Positions 59,243-64,000 of a DNA stretch of 64,000 nucleotides are shown here, piece by piece (position 1 is the stretch's first letter; every line of letters starts with the position of its first letter). Location: assembly GCA_902728285.1 (NCBI GenBank), contig CACVBU010000017.1, forward strand, positions 1,275,716-1,339,715, read 5' to 3'. A model generated the notes under the pieces. That model did not search any database. It worked only from the letters and a program-made list of their open reading frames with translations, and was not told where the DNA came from. The position numbers and the translations under genes were made by a program. This stretch comes from Clytia hemisphaerica. Its lineage: Eukaryota; Cnidaria; Hydrozoa; Leptothecata; Clytiidae.

Positions 59243-61890
59243 CGGATGAGCTGGAGTTTTTACAACGTCGGCCATGATTTTTTATGTGTATTTCACAGAA
59301 CGCAAAAACAGAATAAGTTGAGATATATTCTATCTGAAAAGAAAATTCACCAACCGAATTGAAATATATCAAATTTCTATCAGAAAAAAAAATTTACACC
59401 CTCCTAAAGTCCCGAGGTCCCGAAGTCCCGAAATGTCAAACTTATGAAAAAAAATTACACCAACCAAAATTCCCGAGGTCCCGAAGTCCCGAAATATCAG
59501 ACTTATGAAAAAAAATTACACCATCCAAAAGTCCCGAGGTCCCGAAAGTCCCGAATTGAAATATATCAAAATTCTAGCAAAAAAATATTTTTACACCAAC
59601 CTAAAGTCCCGAGGTCCCGAAGTCCCGAAATATCAGACTTATGAAAAAAAATTACACCAACCAAAAGTCCCGAGGTCCCGAAGTCCCGAATTGAAATATA
59701 TCAAATTTCTGAGAAAAAAATTACACAAACCTAAAGTCCCGAGGTCCCGAAAGTCCCGAATTATAATATATCAAAATCTACCAGAAAAATAAATTTACAC
59801 CAACCTAAAGCCTCGAAGTCCCGAATAGAAATTTACCAAAGTATAGTCTGAAAAAAAGTTTCCCCAATCAAAAGTCCCAAGGTCTCGAAGTCCCGATGGA
59901 AATATGAAAACTCAAGTAGAAAGAGGACCGGGGGAAATGACTGATTGATTAAATTTGATTGGGCAGGGGTGAGATTGATGAAATAGACAAGGGTGTAATT
60001 TCCACACAAAGTTGCTGGGGGAAACTCGAGTGGAAAGAGGGGAGAGTTTAGTGAATTTCACATAAAGAAAGATTGGAAAATTGGAAATCTATCAAAAGAG
60101 GTGGGGTGAAAGAGGGGCGGAGACAATAAATGATAAATTGAATACAGTGAGACAGGGGTGAGATTAATGACATGGACATGGATAAAATTTTCACATAAGG
60201 AAGGAAAACGGGTGGGGTGGAACTAAAGTCGAAAAAGGACCGGAGAAAAAGAATGATAGATTAGACATGGTGAGACGGGGGATCGGATTGTTGAATTAGG
60301 CAAGGGTGGGATGAAACTCAAGCAAAAAGAGGGGCTTGGATAAATGATTGATGAAACACAAGATAAAGGGTGAGATGACCCGTAAAGAGAGGTCAGAGAT
60401 ATACATGAAGACAGGGGTGAGATACTGTAAGGGTGAGAAAGGGGTGAGATGGATGTAAAGGGAGGTGGCAGTAATAGTATGAAAAGAGTAGGGGTAAAAA
60501 TCAATTAAGACGAGACATAGGTGGAAACTTTTTCTCTCAGAAATTTGATTTATTGAAATTCGGGACTTCGGGACCTCGGGACTTTTGGTTGGTGTGATTT
60601 TTTTTAATAGATTTTCGATATATAATTGCAATTCGGGAATTCGGGGCTTCGGGACTTAGGTATGGTGTGATTTTTTAAAAATAGATTTTCGATATTTTGC
60701 AATTCGGGACTTTAGGACCTCGGGACTTTTGGTTCGTGTAATATTTTTTTTCAGAAAGTTGATGTATTTCAATTTGGGACTTCGGGACTTGAGTATAGTG
60801 TAATTTTATTTAATAGATTTTCGTTATATTGCAATTCGGGACTTCGGAACCTCGGGACTTTTGGTTGGTGTAATATTTTTTTTCAGAAAGTTGATGTATT
60901 TCAATTTGGGACTTCGGGACTTCGGGACTTGAGTATGGTGTAATTTTTTTTGATAGATTTTCGTTATATTGCAATTCGGGACTTTGGGACCCTCGGGTAA
61001 ATTAATGCGTGTCCAAATTTTCGTTAATTTTTCGGACCCATCATCACCCCTCCTAGCATAATAAATTATACCTTTAAAGAAGCACATTACGATGTAGAAC
61101 ATGAAAGTCGGTGTTACTTAAATTTAGGTTTTGCCAATTTTGCGAAAAACCGCTAAAACCAAAAAATGCTGACGTCAGCAAAACTTGTTTTTTAAATAAC
61201 TCCAGTTTGGCTAATGGTATAAACATGAAATTTGGACCAAAGTTGCATATCAGTAATAAAAACATTTTTACATAATCATTTTTTTCCAATTTTGCTGACG
61301 TCAGCAGAAATCAGCAAAATACGAAAATTTGCAATAAAGTGCAGACATCAGCAAAATTTCAAAAACATTTTTTTTCAAAATGATCTTTTTAACAATGTGC
61401 AACTTTGGTCCAAATTTCATGTTTATACCATTAGCCAAACTGGAGTTATTTAAAAAACAAGTTTTGCTGACGTCAGCATTTTTTGGTTTTTGCGGTTTTT
61501 CGCAAAATTGGCAAAACCTAAATTTAAGTAACACCGATTTTCATGTTCTACATCGTAATGCGCTTCTTTAAAGGTATAATTTATTATGCTAGGAGGGGTG
61601 ATGATGGGTCCGAAGAATTAACGAAAATTTGGACACGCATTAATTTACCCGAGCCTCGGGACTTTTGGTTAGTGTAATATTTTTTTTCAGAAAGTTGATG
61701 TATTTCAATTTGGGACTTCGGGACTTCGGGACTTGAGTATGGTGTAATTTTTTTTGATAGAATTTCGATATATTCAGTATTTCAATGAATGTAACTTTGT
61801 AACTTTAAACATTGTAGTAAGAAAGGATGAATTGATGCTGTTCTGCAAAATTCAGCATTTCTCTATCTTGTAAAAACTCCAGCTTGTCCC
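59243..61890. mobile_element. 2.65-kb hAT-like fold-back element
   Basis: Ends CGGATGAGCTGGAGTTTTTA and inverse TAAAAACTCCAGCTTGTCCC, with TTATTTTC at 59235-59242 and 61891-61898 as an 8-bp target duplication. The left array (about 59400-59900) repeats AAGTCCCGAGGTCCCGAAGT with AATTGAAATATATCAAA; the right array (60535-60991, 61654-61765) has the same units inverted. The centre (about 59900-60510) is strikingly purine-rich on the plus strand (GAGGGGAGAG, AGAGGGGCGGAG). No transposase frame. The same termini bound the 157-bp MITE at 36162-36318. Confidence 0.85.
60992..61653. mobile_element. 0.66-kb palindromic element nested in the right array
   Basis: Ends CTCGGGTAAATTAATGCGTG and inverse. 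Arms of about 270 bp pair almost throughout (GGAGGGGTGATGATGGGTCC, TTTGCTGACGTCAGCA, TTTGGCTAATGGTATAAACA). It interrupts one GGGACC|TCGGGAC unit of the surrounding array, leaving CC on both sides. Three TGACGTCA sites. Opposite-strand frames at 61074-61571 are palindrome artefacts. Confidence 0.85.
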
Positions 61891-61981
61891 TTATTTTCAA
61901 ATGAAAACGTTGCTTCATCCTATTTCTACCTTCCAAAAAACAACTAAGATATGGAGTATCCGCTTAAGGGTTTTGTTTTTA

Positions 61982-62823
61982 GATAAGAGTGGTATCGTTT
62001 GCTTACTAATCAATTTTGATTTGCAAGGTTTTCACATTGAATTGACACGGATGTTGAGCAAGATTGGCCAGAAAGAGAAAAGAAAAACAATTCTTTCTTT
62101 AATCAGCACATAACGAAAGGGAGACACTGTCCTGGTAAGAAGCATGTGCCTGATATGACACGGTAACACATTTTTTTGATGTTCCTGACATTCAAGGAGT
62201 GATCTTTCTTAATCGACTTCGGGTCGGTTTCAGCCATCTCAACGAGCATAAATTTAGACATGGCTTCCGCGACACTTTAGACCCTTTCTGTGGTTGCCGA
62301 ACTAACTCTGTTGAAAACACTCAACACTTTCTTCTGCACTGCTCTATATATTCCCATGCAAGACAATCTTTGTTCGACAAACTTCAGACCCTAGGCATTA
62401 TTTTTCATCCGCCACTTAACCCTCCTTTTTTCTGTCGGCTTTTATTATATGGGGATGAAAGTTTGACTTCAAATCTAAATAAATCTATTCTTTGTTCTGT
62501 TGTTGAATTTCTTAACGAAACTGGAAGGTTTAGCGGTGCTTTATTTTAGGCTTTTACCTAACAACTGTAGCTTCCTTCTCCAAGATTTTTTCTTTTTATT
62601 TTCTTTATTTACTTATTTATTTATTTTTTACATAGTCTAGTACCTCTGGCGATATAACGTTAGTTCCTAGCGGGGGGAGGGACTATATTTTATGTTTAAG
62701 TAATGTTTTGTAATATATGTTCGTAGTGTACACGTGTCTTTGTTTCAATAAAAAAAAAAAAAAAAAAAAAAAAACAAAAAAAAAACACGGTAACACTTAT
62801 TTGAAAATAAAACCTTTAAACAA
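61982..62823 (+). repeat. Dispersed repeat copy C, split by a LINE
   Basis: 5' part 61982-62169 (TATCGTTTGCTTACTAATCA, TTGACACGGATGTTGAGC, TGATATGACACGG) and 3' part 62785-62823 (ACACGGTAACACTTATTTG, AAAACCTTTAAA). Compare 879-1086. Confidence 0.8.
62170..62784 (+). mobile_element. 5'-truncated non-LTR retrotransposon (LINE)
   Basis: Flanked by the 12-bp target duplication ACACGGTAACAC (62158-62169 and 62785-62796). It encodes the C-terminal end of a reverse-transcriptase polyprotein in one frame, 62172-62549: LNRLRVGFSHLNEHKFRHGF and RDTLDPFCGCRT, then HFLLHC, giving a CxC...HxxxxC zinc-knuckle-like motif typical of the tail of jockey/CR1/L2-like ORF2 proteins. Then come a 3' UTR of about 190 bp and TTTCAATAAAAAAAA with a long A tail. 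The frame starts inside the protein, so the copy is dead on arrival. Confidence 0.9.
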
Positions 62824-62849
62824 AATCATATTACCATGTAGTACCAGGA

Positions 62850-63113
62850 GCGACCGTAGTACAGTGGTAGAGCATCCGGCTACGGTTCGCAAGGTTGTGG
62901 GTTCAACCCCCAGCCGGGTCATACCAAAGATTCCCAAAATGGTACTTGATGCTCAGCAACTAAGAGAAGGATCAAGGGTAAGTGGAGAAATCCAGGGAGA
63001 AAGAGTGGCGCCCTCCCCTACCTTCGGGTAGATAGCTATCGAAAGAGGAGCCTTCGGGTCGCCTCCGACTGAGCCTTCGGGTCGCCTCCGACTGCGGTCG
63101 CAGACTTACTTAC
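62850..63113 (+). mobile_element. tRNA-derived SINE with 11-bp target duplication
   Basis: TAGTACCAGGA at 62839-62849 and 63114-63124 bounds the element. The head GCGACCGTAGTACAGTGGTA is an A-box region and GGTTCAACCCCCAGCC a B box. The body CTCAGCAACTAAGAGAAGG, CCCTCCCCTACCTTCGGG follows, then the tail CAGACTTACTTAC. GAGCCTTCGGGTCGCCTCCG is tandemly duplicated (about 63042-63094). It is tRNA-like only in its first about 72 bp and is not a tRNA gene. Confidence 0.92.
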
Positions 63114-63124
63114 TAGTACCAGGA

Positions 63125-63838
63125 TAATTCTCAATATTTACTCTAGATTGAGGGTCACGACCAAATGGGCAGGGGTATATAATCTACACCCCGGAGGTCC
63201 CATCTCCTCAAGTCGCTTCTAATAATATGTTACGAATACGAAAGCCTTCAACTTTCCCCCAAATTTCTTAGGGGTCCAGGTTTCTATGGCGAGTGGAGTG
63301 AAAGGAGTGTCAGATTTGAAGAAGTGAACTTCAGAACAAAGTAGAGTATGTAAAAAATGTAAGTCTTTGTAAAATGATCTTCAAATGTTGAATTTTTTTA
63401 CAAACAGGTGCAGGTACAATTAAAATTTCTTATCTCTTGATGATCAAAACAATTCGATCTGTAACTAAATACCATCTTCTTTGGTTTCCTATATAAAACA
63501 CAAAGTAAAAATAAAGAATGTCTTTTTCATGCTTAGAAATGTTGTTTCAGTACCGCACCCAATGTTGGCGCTGTCAAAAGATGTTGTAAGATACAGCTGG
63601 TAGGAGAGCAGTGAAGTTTTGCGACTGAACAGAAAAACCACACACATTCTCTCAAAAGATTCTCGCTTTTAGTTAACGTTCAAAAATATGTTTCTCTGTT
63701 CCATGATGTTCTGGTAAATAACGTCATCATGCTTTTGTCGTTAGCTCTTGAAAAAAGAAACTATTTCCCCATTTTGAGTTTTTTTAACGAACAAAACCTT
63801 CTCATCTTTCTACATCACGTAAGCGAGCGGGCGGTCAG
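63125..63838. other. Downstream flank of the edge gene
   Basis: AT-rich; no exon or element recognised. It should contain the 3' UTR of the minus-strand coding region at the right edge. Confidence 0.4.
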
Positions 63839-64000
63839 CTAATGTTGCTGCTGGGCGGCCGCTTGTTGTTGAAGTGCTTGCACGGTGGGTTTTTCTTCTA
63901 AGCGTTCGTACTCTACGTGGAATTCCTTGGCGACTTTTCGCCAGCCTTGAGGGTCGAAGTAATAATATGTCCCACGTTCATAAGTACTCATCTTTACTTG
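63839..64000 (-). CDS. 3' end of a coding region, runs off window
   Basis: Minus-strand frame open from the window edge to TAG at 63839: QVKMSTYERGTYYYFDPQGW then RKVAKEFHVEYERLEEKPTV and a QALQQQAAAQQQH tail. The aromatic/charged YERGTYYYFDPxxWRKVAKEF stretch looks like a conserved eukaryotic C-terminal segment, and GC and codon use are richer than the flanks. I cannot name the family. An ATG at 63991 would give a 50-residue peptide, but the open frame beyond it suggests this is the last exon of a longer gene. Confidence 0.6.
   Translation of the reverse strand, partial: QVKMSTYERGTYYYFDPQGWRKVAKEFHVEYERLEEKPTVQALQQQAAAQQQH

Noticed and set aside
59444-59792. KVPRSRKSR-repeat proteins
   Set aside because: Translations of the GTCCCGAGGTCCCGAA array; no gene context.
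61074-61571. Nearly identical 63-77-residue proteins on both strands
   Set aside because: Product of the long inverted arms of the 60992-61653 element.
62851-62922. tRNA gene
   Set aside because: Has A- and B-box-like sequence but no proper cloverleaf end, and it continues into a SINE body with tail and target duplication.

Overview
The window is animal nuclear DNA: AT-rich, full of spliceosomal introns, fold-back DNA transposons (MITEs), a truncated non-LTR retrotransposon and tRNA-derived SINEs. The recognisable genes are metazoan: an annexin A7/A11-type protein with a long PYGQ-rich N-terminus, the WD40 protein STRAP, and the N-terminal domain of an NMDA-type glutamate receptor. An early-branching invertebrate such as a cnidarian would fit the gene set, the small MITE-riddled introns and the TTAGGG-containing minisatellite, but the species cannot be fixed from sequence alone.

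Layout. 1-32 kb is gene-poor. It holds an orphan basic Ser/Arg-rich ORF (8196-8888, minus), a small ORF at 20545-20841 (plus), two exons of a glutamate-receptor-like amino-terminal domain (29370 down to 26244, minus), and many repeats. The repeats include segmental duplications at 3-8 kb with an apparent transposon excision footprint, a four-layer nested transposon stack at 14.2-16.35 kb, fold-back elements at 17.5-19.5 kb, a 40-bp tandem array at 24.9 kb and a threefold 356-bp tandem array that begins exactly at the receptor start codon. 32.6-40.6 kb carries a five-exon gene for a 972-residue low-complexity RG-box protein I cannot name (32686-36932, plus), a small four-exon gene (37630-38793, plus) and a possible terminal exon near 40.35-40.58 kb. 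41.3-46.45 kb is STRAP (8 exons, minus, complete). 50.34-56.63 kb is the annexin (15 exons, plus); its coding sequence joins to exactly 530 codons only if two single-base homopolymer insertions are discounted. 57.6-58.6 kb is a GGTTAGGG-containing minisatellite with a 62-N assembly gap. 59.2-61.9 kb is a 2.65-kb fold-back element with 8-bp target duplications, itself invaded by a 0.66-kb palindromic element. 62.17-62.78 kb is a 5'-truncated LINE with target-site duplication, followed at 62.85-63.11 kb by a full SINE with its own duplication. The right edge holds the 3' end of another minus-strand coding region.

The three named genes have unrelated jobs (signalling scaffold, calcium/phospholipid binding, neurotransmitter receptor), so no operon-like or pathway relationship is suggested. 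The most informative content is the transposon archaeology (empty/filled site pairs, nested insertions, MITE and larger relative sharing termini), the probable receptor fragment, and the unnamed RG-rich protein. Intron-exon coordinates were read by eye from GT/AG sites and frame continuity. No alignment or database search was run.
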